Of a DNA stretch of 64,000 nt, positions 24,145 to 34,536 are shown piece by piece. Position numbers and translations under genes: made by a program. The notes below the pieces were generated by a model, which had not been told where the DNA came from, ran no database searches, and worked only from the letters and a program-made list of their open reading frames with translations. The DNA is taken from the NCBI GenBank assembly GCA_031216915.1, contig CM062294.1:32379128-32443127 (forward strand). Direction: 5' to 3'. The stretch is from Pictodentalium vernedei. Its lineage: Eukaryota > Mollusca > Scaphopoda > Dentaliida > Dentaliidae. How positions within the stretch are numbered: the stretch's first letter is position 1; each line of letters begins with the position of its first letter.

Positions 24145-24330
24145 CCATTACTGAGGTAGTTAACTATGGTAAACAAGTTCTGCTTTACTGGTAAAATACC
24201 CACCCCCCTCCAAAGTGGGCAGCATTAGAAAAAAAGATTGGCTAAACTTGACTACATACTTTTGTGGCAGGCATGATAGCCATAGATGCTGAAGGTCACC
24301 ATAAACACCAATAAATATATGAATAAAACT
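24145..24330 (+). mobile_element. SINE-like repeat, copy 3 (partial)
   Basis: Shares 'tggtaaac', 'ttttactggtaaaat' and the 3' end 'aaacaccaataaata' with the copies at 10,674 and 21,236. Confidence 0.5.
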
Positions 24331-24477
24331 GCATATAATTTCCAAACACCAAACCATTTACCATAGCCATAGTACCTGTGACCTGTTAATTAGTTATTGG
24401 TCATTTTATAAACTAATGTTAATTGAATGAAAAAGTGGTTAACTCTTATCATGCTGAATATTTAAAAAATGTTTTTT

Positions 24478-24535
24478 ATCAAATCTAGTCTTGGCTGCTG
24501 CTTCACAGCAGCCAAGACTAGATTTGATGAAAAAT
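24478..24535. repeat. Palindrome 'agtcttggctgc', copy 1
   Basis: Arms 'atcaaatctagtcttggctg' pair perfectly across 'cttcac'. Related palindromes are at 27,375-27,445 and 51,385-51,452. Confidence 0.8.
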
Positions 24536-24723
24536 TCATGTAAATTATAGTCAAGAAATCATTGATCAAAAAACCCTGTTCAGTTTACAGGAGGGAAATT
24601 GGTTAAAGGTGCCCTAATTTGACTTATTTCGAAGGCAAGAGATTTCATGTCCTGGTCAGGAATATCTGCCAGCAGCATGCAAGGAGTTAACCTACCAGAG
24701 ATTTACTTGGGAAGCCTTTGATT

Positions 24724-24970
24724 TTTAGCTGCGACTAGCAGCTCAAGTGGCAATGTCGGTCTGTCTTTCGGCAATAACTTTTGAATATATTTGATGGAAT
24801 GACTTTATATTTGGCATGTAAGTGTATTTTCTTGATGTCTAGCCACTGTTCAATGCATGTGTTGTTCCAAATATTTTTCTTGGAGTTATGGCCCTTGATG
24901 AACTTAGAATTTTGTGAAATTGCACCACCCGTCGCAGCTACGGTGTCGATGTCGCGATTTTTGTAGGTTT
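24724..24970 (+). repeat. 'tttttagctgcgac' repeat
   Basis: Opens 'tttttagctgcgactagcag' and closes with 'gtcgcagct', with a single ~160-bp type inner block ('ttatggcccttgatgaact'). Resembles the other AGCT-initiated repeats at 52,023 and 54,365. Confidence 0.5.
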
Positions 24971-25080
24971 ATTGGCACCTTTGACCTCAGTGCATCCAGT
25001 ATATGTATTTAATTTTAATTTACTATAAATTGTTTGACTGAGCTTCATGAGCTTTGTCAAACAAGATATACAGAAGATAT

Positions 25081-25201
25081 CTATGCTATGTTAGTGAATA
25101 TCAGTAATTATCTCATGAGTGTGACAATAATGATATTATTTTTCATGAGTCCACACTCATGAGATAATTCCCCACTTTCACTAAAATAGCATAGATTTTA
25201 T
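25081..25201. repeat. Inverted repeat 'tctatgctat / atagcataga'
   Basis: Outer arms 'tctatgctat' and inner arms 'attatctcatgagtgtg' pair with mismatches. Possibly an eroded foldback element. Confidence 0.6.
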
Positions 25202-25640
25202 TCTTATTATATACCACGTGACATTTTACTATTCAATGTTTAATATTCAACCCAAAGATCAGCTGATCATTCTTTGAAGCCTGTACTAGCCAAATCATTC
25301 AAGCATAAAAAATAGCCCCACTTTCCCATGATAATTTAACCAACTAATTGTTCAACTCCCAGATGAAATTTAATAATTATCAGGGCTCGCCTTAACTGGA
25401 TTCGCATTGCTATTTGCATAATTTGAGATTTGTGATACATTCCACGAAATTCACTAGCTATTTACGAATCAACTTTATTAAGAATTTCTTTGATAATTTC
25501 TCTCCAGCATCGGATTCTTACACGGTACTTTTGTTCGAGAAAATATAACCTAAATCGTAAATCTTTTTTTCTTTTCGGCTCATTCAGCACCGCTCTTATG
25601 TTTACTGTGCTATCATTGGTCTGCTTCTCGCACTGTAGTC
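25202..25640. other. Unassigned stretch
   Basis: AT-rich; no coding signal or repeat recognised. Confidence 0.3.
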
Positions 25641-25644
25641 AATA

Positions 25645-26200
25645 ACAGACTATTTACAGCCACCGGAGTATTGAAACATATGGAAAGCCGGTTGTGAAAT
25701 GCTTCTTGCAAAATCGGATGATGAATGGTTCTGCACGCCAAATGCGTGCAGGGACGGTTTGAGGCAAGCCCCTTTTGACTCTTCTCTGACTGACATTTTA
25801 GATTGAAGTTTTATGCAGGTCACGACCATGGCAGGAGGCATTCTTGTTTATGTTCTGGTTGAAGTTATCTTCCCTCGGATGAGGACCCGTGTGGGAAGGG
25901 GTCCTCTCGACAAAGGTGCAACCGCTCACGGAGGGTGATGGGGTTGGGTCTTCCGGCAAGTATAATCTGCCACTTGCTTTGTTTCTGGTTCTCAGGCCAT
26001 CATTGGCAAGTATAATCAGCCTCTGGCAATTCTTGGAGGGAAAGTGCACATTTCTGCTTCAGCAGTCAAGCAACCGAACAACTTTCACAAACAACGTCCT
26101 CTTTCGGTGTGCCACCCATCTTTCTAAATAATAGCAATCAGAAGGGTGCAGGTTGGTGCTAAATAAAATAAACCTACTCTGCATGGTTCGTGATACTGTC
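25645..26200 (-). repeat. Partial copy of the 31-33 kb ORF-bearing repeat
   Basis: Minus-strand reading gives 'PSLHAFGVQNHS', matching 'PSLHAFGAQNHS' at 32,210-32,290. DNA blocks 'gtgcagggacggt', 'tgaggacc', 'ggcaagtataatctgccact' and 'ggcaagtataatc' also recur at 32,215-32,560. It lacks the long ORF. Confidence 0.6.
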
Positions 26201-26224
26201 CGCATTGGGGATGGGCAGTGAATA

Positions 26225-27370
26225 CAAAATTAAATGATTTGTATTATACAAATCATTTTATTCCACTCCCCCCACTTCCAATGAGTAAAGATGCCCGAAT
26301 CGTGCAGCGTAAGGCTTATTTTATTTAGCTTCAACCCCCAACCTTCCGATTGCTATTATTTAGAAAGACGATTACCAGAATACATATTAGTTTACACTCC
26401 CCCTCCCCCAAACACACACACAGTCCCCCATATGTGGAACGCAAAGTTTTCGCAATTGGCAATCACAGCAATGCTACACACACACAAACACAGGTACTTG
26501 ACGCAAGCTGAGAAATAGGAAAAAAATTATATCTGACAGCATTCTTGGATCGGTTCTGAAGTGTCCCCATAATGGTATATAAATATTAACATTAATATGT
26601 ATATTCCATTATGGGGGCATGCCAGCATCAATCCAAAAATGCAGAAGAATGTCTTCTTTTTTTTTTACTTCTCAGCTTGTGCCGAGTACATGTCCGCCCC
26701 CCGCCCCCGCCCCCCCCCCCCCCCTCCCCAAAATATGAAGCAGGCGCCAGGGTAAACTGAAAAAATGGCGAGTATCTTCTCCACAGTTCCTCCTGTATTT
26801 ATTGTTTTCGATTTTTGAGCCCATCCTCCGTACATTGCAGATGTCTGAGGAAATTAATAAAACAAAATGTCGAATATTGATATGCTTTGCTAGTGTTAAT
26901 TTTTGTGAAACCTGCCAACAGCCGTCTGCGCGTGCTGACCTCATTAATGTTCGATCTATTTTTACTGTTAGTGAATTTTATTGCAGTTCAGTGCACTGTG
27001 TCTGTGAATGAGTTTATTTGAAGTAATAATTACCCTGTTCTGTTGATGGTGCTTGGTCTAGACTGCATTATATGGATTTATTTATGGGACTCTTTAATTA
27101 CTGTCGTTATTTAAGGCTTCTGCAATATAATGCAGGGACCAACCTGGGCATGCGCCAGTGCGTATTTGGTTCTGAAACATCAGGACCTGGCTCTTAAATC
27201 TCAGAAATAGGCTTCTCAGTTGGCACGTAACTTCTCAGATCATATTTTGATATTCTTTCGATGGATAATCGAGAGAGACACTCTTACATGTATTATATAT
27301 ATGATTATCATTTATCATTGTTGTAGAGTGCTTAAGTTAATACTTCAAGTCTTAATTACCAAGCATTAAT
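26225..27370. other. Unassigned stretch with two palindromes and poly-C
   Basis: Palindromes lie at 26,232-26,268 ('aaatgatttgtat') and 26,562-26,622 ('ccccataatgg' with complement). A C-rich tract is at 26,696-26,728. No exon recognised. Confidence 0.4.
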
Positions 27371-27374
27371 CTTC

Positions 27375-27450
27375 ACTGTGGTTTCTGATCAAGTCTTGGC
27401 TGCCTAAATAGGCAGCCAAGACTTGATCAGAAACCACAGTGAAGATTAAT
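27375..27450. repeat. Palindrome 'agtcttggctgc', copy 2
   Basis: Near-perfect arms of about 33 bp: 'cactgtggtttctgatcaag' through 'tcttggctgcc'. The loop is 'taaata'. Confidence 0.85.
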
Positions 27451-28047
27451 GTTTGCTATAGTGTACTAAATGAAAATGATGAGAGCTATTACATACTTGC
27501 AGTGTGTGTTACAAACAGCAGTGTGACTCCGTAAATTGAAATCTGGTGCATGAATTGAAAAAATAGGCTCCGAGACTAGAGCGTATTTTAAATAGTCCTG
27601 ATCGGTCCCTGTCATATTTGTGGGTTTTGTCTTCCCAAATCTCAAAAGTATTGAAAACACATGGTTCTAAAAAACAAAATTTGATTGGTCAGTTCGTTAG
27701 ACATGTCAATGTAATTTTGATGAGGAAAACAATACTTAATCATCAATAAATAAAGAACAAGTTTACAAATAATGTAGTTTTTTATTAATTATAGTTCCAT
27801 TATATTTCTGTTAACTTTCGCAGGCAAGACAGCTTGTGAATGAAAGTCCAAGAATAAGAATATCGACCCCCCACAGTTCCTAATATCGAAAGATTCGATA
27901 TATCTGTAATTTTCCAAGACAAGTGATATTTTACCAGTTACAAAATTGTATCGAACCGTATCAAAATACTGGGTTATCGTCCAGCTATTTATATTACCTG
28001 AATCAAACAATCATTTTCATCGCATGCTCATCTTTCCTCATCCTGGC

Positions 28048-28618
28048 TAGGTCTGCACGATATTTAAAACAGAATACTGGTATCGGTATTCCAAAAAATA
28101 TCGCGGTATACCGGTATATCGAAAACTGATATCTGAACACAAGAACCACAATCGAGACTTGAGGCATCAAAGTTGGAACGAATCAGAATGCCTTGATGGT
28201 GCGGTTCGTAAAACCATTACCCAATGCAGACGATATCAAAATTTATTATTTTAAATATTAGTTTATCAGTTTTTTCCAAAAATTTCTACAAAACAATATC
28301 ATGCGATCCCTTATTTGGAACGAGCTCGTTCCAATGAGGGGTCACATGATATATATAGTTTTGTTGAAATTTTTGAAAATTATTTTTTCAACTGCTGAAT
28401 TTGTATATTACGTGGGCACATGTGGACGATTCCTTGGGTAAAGCGATAATATGATTCATTCTGGGCTGCAGTTAAAAAACTAAAGATATCTTGAAAATTA
28501 AATTATGGGTAAGTAAATAATGACGATAAACCAATATTTTTGTAATTACACCAGTATTCAGTCGATATTGGTTTGAATACCAGTATATATCGGTTTATCA
28601 ATATACCGTGCAGGCCTA
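28048..28618. mobile_element. hAT-like element, 571 bp, exact TSD, carrying a nested MITE
   Basis: TIRs 'taggtctgcacgatat' and 'ataccgtgcaggccta' are flanked by an exact 8-bp duplication 'atcctggc' (28,040-28,047 and 28,619-28,626). Subterminal 'ggtatatcg' type motifs occur on both sides. The piggyBac-like MITE at 28,214-28,447 lies inside. No transposase ORF. Confidence 0.9.
28214..28447. mobile_element. piggyBac-like MITE subfamily 1, nested
   Basis: Eroded ends ('ccattacccaatgcagacga' and 'ccttgggtaaagcg'), core 'ttggaacgagctcgttccaa', and inner 'attacgtgggcacatgtgg'. Inserted in the hAT-like element. Confidence 0.75.
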
Positions 28619-28779
28619 ATCCTGGCCATAAAGGAAGAAATTGCAGTCCCCCACTGGGCCCCACACAATTCAAAGCAGATGCCAAGTGATGTAATGAAAA
28701 CATGGTGTATACTAATTTAAGAAATACATCAGTGACCAAAAGTGTTTTAAAACATGATAGAATTATATGTAACATTATT

Positions 28780-28875
28780 CTCAATTCTCATAAAGAACCA
28801 GTGCAAATTGCAATGTATGTCACATGTTTTGAACATCAGTCACCTACATTGCAATTTGCATTGGTCTTTGTGATG
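28780..28875. repeat. Inverted repeat 'aaccagtgcaaattgcaatg'
   Basis: Arms of about 30 bp pair around 28,825. No TIR or TSD was worked out. Confidence 0.65.
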
Positions 28876-29014
28876 GACCAGGGTATTTTCAGCAGTTTTT
28901 TCATCTTTTCAAACTCAATGCAAAAATGCTAATCAAATCGACTAAATTGCTAATCAATTCTCAATTATGACTAGCCAAACACTAAACAAAAGTGTCAAAT
29001 TAAATCAACCCCTG

Positions 29015-29635
29015 ATAATTATGGTGTCTTCCCACTAGACCAATTTCCTTTAGGCCAATTCCCAAAAGACCAATTCCCCTTAGACGAACTACATGCTGTT
29101 ACTGATTAAGGGTTGATTAAGGATAATTAAGGAAACATTTGCTGATAAGCACTTTATTTGATGAAAAAAATATTTATACGCCTAACATACAAAAAATATA
29201 GGTTTATAACATTTCAGTTTACAAAATATCAACAAGCCAGAAAATAAGCAGACTATCATCTGAAAAATGAGGTCATCAGAGGGTAAATTTGGTGATGCTA
29301 CCCTGCACATCAGGGTAGCATCACTAAATTTACCCTCTGTGAACCTCAATCTGAATTAAGGTCTCCAGCGTGAACAGAAAGAGGTACCTAGAGGATAAAC
29401 TGACTCACTGTATGGAATAGCATCAGCAAATTCCCCCTCTGTGGACCTCATTCTGCAAATGACAGACTGCTTATTTTCAGGCTTGAATATCAATAACATT
29501 AAATACATTTATAAATATTTATAAATATATCAAATTATTGATATAGAATTATTTTAAAAGTAGAACACACCAGTTGGTCTTTTGGGAATTGGTCTAAAGG
29601 GAATTGGTCTAGTGGGAATGAACCATAATTATAAT
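29015..29635. mobile_element. TIR element, ~615 bp, with iterated TIR motif and central hairpin
   Basis: Each TIR (about 60 bp) repeats a 'agaccaatt' motif three to four times: 'cactagaccaatttccttta' on the left and its complement on the right. The outer 'ataattatggt' also pairs. The central hairpin at 29,267-29,345 has arms 'gggtaaatttggtgatgcta'. No transposase. Confidence 0.8.
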
Positions 29636-30023
29636 ACTACAAATGAGAATATTTTCATATTTTTCATTATTACCACTCAATCTGAAAGTTACTAGTCGAT
29701 TAACATAAGTTTGTAGGCCCGTTAAAACTCCATAATTTCAGTGACGTCATTTGACGGAGCCATGCTGTGGGCGATAATGGTATAAATGGCCATTAGCGGC
29801 CCGGCTATTTTTAGATTCCATGGTCTAATGAATTACTCCCATTCGGATGACGTCCCTTTGGAATTCTGAACTGAAGTCGAAAACACAGAGATATCGAACC
29901 GACTTTAGTGATTATTTCTGTGCTGAAATGAAGCACTATCAGATGGAAACAAGTTTCATTGCACTGTGAATCGGTCGCACTGTAAGTATACTGATAAAAT
30001 CATCGTTCGTTACAACAGCCTGG

Positions 30024-30215
30024 TAATAATAGTAATAACATGATTGTTGTCAGGCATCATGATTCATTAGTGGCCCTGCAGCAATGATGAACAGTCTTTG
30101 GGCTTATTAATGGCCCTCAACTTCGTCTCGGGCCTTTAATAAACCCTCAGGCTGTTCATCATTGCTGCAGGGCCGCTAATGAACCATAATGCCCTCCAAA
30201 ATCATGTTATTGTTA
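30024..30215. repeat. Long inverted repeat, arms ~85 bp
   Basis: Arms include 'agtggccctgcagcaatgat' and 'gaacag', with the outer 'aataacatgatt' also pairing. The central ~35 bp carry shorter inverted 'ggccc' blocks. Confidence 0.75.
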
Positions 30216-30390
30216 TATTAATGTTAATTTTTAGAACAGTTTAAATGTCAATTGACAACAAGGAATTTGGAATTGAGTGCGCCAACTCATCCCCCCCAAA
30301 AACTCCCCGTGCAAATTGATCAACAAGGTTTTTCGGAAAAGTTACCCAAGGCTCAATATCACTCTCAGAGTCACTTTAAAAAAAATCTAG

Positions 30391-30815
30391 TTATTTTAGG
30401 CTTAATAAAATTAAAAATCTGTTTCTCAGGCCCTCCCACAGGGTCCTTTTGGCTGCCGCATGCTCTATTTTTATGACTAATGCAAACTTGAAAAAAATAA
30501 ACATTAAATGGTTTACGTCTGATATTTTACACAAGTTAATAAAATTGATAAATTTATTTGTCCCTTGAGTGCAACAAGGCGTTGCAATGCTTTCGCATTG
30601 CAAAGCCTTGTTGCACCCAAGGGACGAAATACACCAACACCCTTACTATTCTGTTGATTATGAGGCCTAAAACATAAAATAAACCAAGAATATGAACTTC
30701 TGATGGCAAAGAAATAATTACAAAAATAAAATATAAAATAAAAAACCACCCGCCCGCCCGCATGCAATTTTACAAAACTTGGCCTGAGAAACAGAACATC
30801 TGCTTTGTGTGGCTT
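30391..30815 (+). mobile_element. MITE-like element with palindromic core (copy 2 of 2)
   Basis: Aligns with 1,064-1,504 from 'taaaaatctgtttctcaggc' through the hairpin (30,567-30,625, arm 'caacaaggcgttgcaatgc') to 'ggcctgagaaacag'. Small indels only. Confidence 0.7.
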
Positions 30816-31095
30816 TACTTTATTATTTTATTATTATTATACCTCTAATTTTTCAGTTATAGAATCACCAGAATGACTTGGAATAGGATTAACTTCTGGC
30901 ATTGCTGGTAAAGCCGGCATTGAATCGCTTATAACAGTACAGTAAAACCTGTCTTGAGAGACCACCTGTCTTGAGAGACCACCTGTCTAGAGAGACCACA
31001 TCTGCCAGGCATCGATTGGTTTTACTCTATAATGGACCTGTTATGGGAGACCACCTATCTGGAGAGACCACCTGTCTTGAGAGACCACTGTGACC

Positions 31096-32290
31096 GAATG
31101 AAATGGTTTCGCGCGCTGAAGGCACGCAGGGACGGTATGGGGCAAGCCCCTTTCGACCCTCTTTAACTGTAGATGATTTGGGTTGTCTGGGCGTGGCAAA
31201 GATGGAAAATGGAAATGGTACTCAGCGCCATCTATGTTTCCTCCTGTTCTTTTTTTGGAGGAGGATGCTGTGATGGTGGTACCTCTTTTGGTGGTGTTGA
31301 AGGAGTGGTGGAGGGCTAACTAGGTTGGTATGGTCTAGCCCTTGCAGCTGCTGGTGATGGAGAGCTCTCTGGAGTAGTGTGCAGATAGTGGTTACTGACA
31401 CCCTGTAATCTCCTCTTACTGTGCTTTCCAAGAGTCTGCTGTTATCCAAAGTATTCAGCGTTTGTTGGAGAATTGTTAGATGTTCATCATCCCTGACCTT
31501 TTCCCCAAGGATGCTTTCTACGGACTCCGCGGTGTGAGCTTCCTGGATGGTGTCCTGGTCGGAAAAGGCTGGAAGAGCAAGAGCGGGTGTAGCCACATGT
31601 GCGCTGTCCGGCTCAACTTCCTGCACCATAAACAAACCTCCCTCCTCCATCTCTTCTTCCGAGGAAGAGTGTGATGGGCTGGAGATTGGAGTGTTGCCTG
31701 GCGAACCAGCATCCACCGGACCCTCCACAGGAGTGGGAGGAACCGGCATGGACGTGGCATGGAGAGGGGTAGCAGGCATTGAGCTTTCAACGCCATGGTT
31801 AGCCTCCCTCTCTTCCTTTTCCATCCTTTTCTTCTCCATGAACACCGTCAGTCGGCGGGCATCGCGTCGTCTGGCGGAAGGTCCCTTCTTTCTTCTCCTT
31901 TTCTTCTTTCCTTCGGCTGCTTCCGTATTCTTTGCATCATCCTGCGAGTCCATATCACTTGGAGGGTGACCAGTGTGGGGGGAAATCCCCTCGTGAAAGG
32001 TGCTACACCTCTCCAAGGACGGCAGTTCGGTTTCCTTTTCAAAATCCACTGCTGTCAAGTGAATTTTACCCTTGAGCCTCTGGATGCTCCAGGTGGTAGC
32101 TAGGGTAGCCTTCACTCTGACCAGTGTCTCTTGTATAACAATTGGGAGCTCCATTGTGTAGTTGTTGACACCTCGGAATCCAAGGTGTGAGTGTGTGATG
32201 CAGTGACCGAAAGGAATGGTTTTGCGCGCCGAAGGCGTGCAGGGACGGTATGGGGGACAAGCCCTTTTCGACCCTCAGTGACTGTAGATG
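31096..32290. repeat. Direct ~90-bp repeats flanking the 310-aa ORF
   Basis: 31,096-31,185 and 32,200-32,300 share 'gtgaccgaa', 'cgaaggc', 'gcagggacggtatgggg', 'aagccc', 'tcgaccctc' and 'actgtagatgatt', in the same orientation. A third copy lies at 25,720-25,800. Confidence 0.7.
31222..32154 (-). CDS. Hypothetical 310-aa basic/acidic protein inside a repeat
   Basis: The ORF is uninterrupted from ATG at 32,154 and is long for this AT-rich window. A Lys/Arg-rich stretch lies at residues 83-101 ('KKKRRRKKGPSARRRDARR'), followed by a charged predicted helix (residues 105-120) and a Ser/Glu cluster near 158-173 ('SSPSHSSSEEEMEEGG'). The C-terminus is His/Gln-rich. No catalytic domain, RT or zinc knuckle is visible. 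The basic segment could bind nucleic acid, as in Gag- or ORF1-like proteins of retroelements, but this is a guess. It sits between ~90-bp direct repeats, so mobile-element origin is likely. The coding strand is opposite to the host gene. Confidence 0.5.
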   Translation of the reverse strand: MELPIVIQETLVRVKATLATTWSIQRLKGKIHLTAVDFEKETELPSLERCSTFHEGISPHTGHPPSDMDSQDDAKNTEAAEGKKKRRRKKGPSARRRDARRLTVFMEKKRMEKEEREANHGVESSMPATPLHATSMPVPPTPVEGPVDAGSPGNTPISSPSHSSSEEEMEEGGLFMVQEVEPDSAHVATPALALPAFSDQDTIQEAHTAESVESILGEKVRDDEHLTILQQTLNTLDNSRLLESTVRGDYRVSVTTICTLLQRALHHQQLQGLDHTNLVSPPPLLQHHQKRYHHHSILLQKKNRRKHRWR

Positions 32291-32568
32291 ATTAGTTCTC
32301 ACATGTCTAGGCGTGTTGAAGGAGGAACGGCTTCAGGTACTCGGCAGGTGTCACCAGTTGCGCTGTGATGGTCTCTTGGCTGATGTCGGTTGAACCCTCG
32401 GGTGAGGACCAGTGTGAGAGGTTTGGTCCTCTCACAAAGGTACCACCTCTCCCCGAGGGTGCAGTCGATCTGGATTTTCAGGCAAGTATAGTCTGCCACT
32501 TCGAGGATGATTTTGAGTGATGTTGAGTGATGGCCATCACTGGCAAGTATAATCTGCCTCAGGCTGTC

Positions 32569-32877
32569 TCAGTTTGGTTGGACTCTTTGAAGGAAAACAA
32601 CAACGACCCCTTTCGGGGACCTCCAAGAAGAAGACCCGAACTTCCCTGGTTCAGGGGGCAGGCCTGCATTTGTAATCCTATTGGGTTGGGACAAAAAGAT
32701 GCGCAATGAGCTTACAAAAAGGGGCAGAGGCGGGACGCAGGACCAACGCTTGCCTCCCCTAAAGTGGGCGTCCACTTTTAGGAATGGAGCGGAGGATGTA
32801 CCGGAACCATGGGGGTCACCGTTTCTGTAACTGTTGGACTGTCCGTAGCGGTTATTGGGGTGCTGGTCAAGAAGCAT
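32569..32877 (-). CDS. Hypothetical 102-aa ORF upstream of the 310-aa ORF
   Basis: Starts at ATG 32,877, just inside a 'tttaagcag' acceptor-like string on the minus strand. Its sequence (Asn/Ser-rich start, 'PLPLFVSSLRIFLSQP' later) shows no known domain. It may be a leading exon of the same transcript as the ORF at 31,222-32,154, or chance. Confidence 0.25.
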   Translation of the reverse strand: MLLDQHPNNRYGQSNSYRNGDPHGSGTSSAPFLKVDAHFRGGKRWSCVPPLPLFVSSLRIFLSQPNRITNAGLPPEPGKFGSSSWRSPKGVVVVFLQRVQPN

Positions 32878-32929
32878 CTTCGGTTTACCTGCTTAAAAGA
32901 AGAAGGCAGAATTAGTTTTCATTAGAATA

Positions 32930-33840
32930 AGAGATAAAAGTAGCACATTATGTTTTAATTATGATCACAGTTAAGCTGCTGATCAGCCTGTTAGATCACC
33001 TTCATAGGGTGATAGTGAGTTTGTAGCAGGAGGGTAACAGGTTTAGACACTAAACCACACCCGAGGGTGTTTCTGTTATGCCCTTCGCTGGTTTCGACCA
33101 TATTTAGATTAATTTGAGTTTATTTAGGATCACGATTAAACACTGCAAATCCCACCCCTGGCCGGGGAGGCCCAGCCCACACAAAACGCTCTCGCCTGGT
33201 ATCTTGGGCGTCCTGTTTGGGCCTGCGGTCGAAAAATTTATGGTTTTATAGAGGTAGCACGAACGTGGTAGTAAGCCTCGAAAAAAGGCGATGACCCGGT
33301 ACCAACTTGTGTTTTTATCCCATAGTGGACCTGTCTTTAGAGACTGCCCCGTTGAAGACTGAAACCATGACAAAAACTTTTTACCTGTTCTGGAATTGGA
33401 AAATCCATTGTGGTTATACTGACATAACTAAAAGTATTAAAAGCTCTTAATTGGGTTTCAGTTGCTATTCAGTTACATAACTCATTAAAGATTGAGATGT
33501 TTTTATAAGACCCCTGTGAAAAGATTAGGATTACTGCTGAATAAACAAGTTCATACATACCTGAAATGTGACAGATAGGATTATAAAAAATAAATTTGTG
33601 TTGAAAATCTTCAATGATGGGAATTTTGAGAATGGTCTCGGTTTTGGTACATTTTTTGCTCTGTCTGACAAAATGTTAGCGGAGCTTTTCTAGTGCTAAT
33701 TTATTTTTATAATTTTTATAACAGTCCATTTCAATTTGTTACAAAAACTTCATAAAAAAGAAAAACTACAAAGTAATTACAAAAATCCATTCTTCTCCAT
33801 TTCTGAATTTTGTGGTTCGTTATTCACTGACTTGAGAAAA
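32930..33840. other. Unassigned stretch with a shared 85-bp block
   Basis: 33,612-33,700 ('gaatggtctcggtttt', 'aaaatgttagcggagctttt') recurs at 47,490-47,572. A minus-strand open frame at 33,104-33,373 has no recognised domain. Confidence 0.35.
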
Positions 33841-34429
33841 CCTGAAACCTGTTATGAGAGATCACCTGTTTTGAGAGATGACTTTTGTGTGGCCCAAAGG
33901 GTGGTATCTCAAGACAGGTTCTACTGTATCAAAAGCGAAGTGATGTGCCAAAGCATGATATCATTTAGGAAGCTACTGAAGGATATTCCTTGTTATCAGT
34001 CAAGGCAATGAATATTGTGATATATCTTTTAGATAATTTGCGATAATTCGCAGGCTAGCATATAATAAAATAGATTAAATGCTCAACTTACCCTGAGAAT
34101 ACAGAAACATTACCATATTGCTGTTAAATTGAAATCTCTTGTCAATTGAATAGTTTTCACTTGCAAAGCACCTTTTCATTAATAGGGTTAGTGCTCAAAC
34201 GACTAGTGAATTCCAAAGTCGACTAGTCAATACCCAAAAGTCAAGTTGACTTCGACTAGTCATTGGTGATAACTTGTCTCCTTATAACAGTGTTGATGTT
34301 CCGGTAGAGTGCTGAAGGTCCAAATTTGGCTTCACTTGGGCATTCATATACAGCAACTTACTGGAACATTATTCTGCTAATGTGCTTCTAATTATGCTAA
34401 GAGTGAAATTATATAGTCTTATTTAATTT

Positions 34430-34490
34430 GCCTTGTTGCGATTTATGGGAGAGTGCCTATAGGCACTCTCCCATAAATTGCAACAAGGCA
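34430..34490. repeat. Foldback hairpin, 'gcaatttatgggagagtgcc' family
   Basis: Arms of about 29 bp are perfect but for the loop. The downstream flank 'aataattcagcactctact' is interrupted at 34,536 by the hAT-like element and resumes at 36,112 ('actctactagtaccagtta'). Confidence 0.85.
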
Positions 34491-34536
34491 AATTAATAAC
34501 ATATCCTGATAGCCCAAAATAATTCAGCACTCTACT

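Larger units (their letters stand above)
30938..33928. mobile_element. Split Tc1-like MITE family D enclosing the ORF-bearing repeat
   Basis: The left end TA-'cagtaaaacctgtcttgaga' lies at 30,938. The matching right end 'tctcaagacaggttctactg'-TA lies at 33,928. 'gagagaccacctgtc' is iterated in the left part (30,955-31,092) and a related right part is at 33,838-33,928. The sequence between 31,093 and about 33,300 appears to be another insertion. Whether the two ends are one element is inference. Confidence 0.55.

Noticed and set aside
28702-28932. 76-residue plus-strand ORF at an inverted repeat
   Set aside because: Crosses a palindrome and shows no motif or splice context.
31547-31969. Plus-strand ORFs opposite the 310-aa ORF
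   Set aside because: Complementary shadow of the longer minus-strand frame.
33104-33373. 89-residue ORF or an snRNA-like segment
   Set aside because: No recognisable domain, no match to U1/U2 landmarks, and it lies among repeat fragments.
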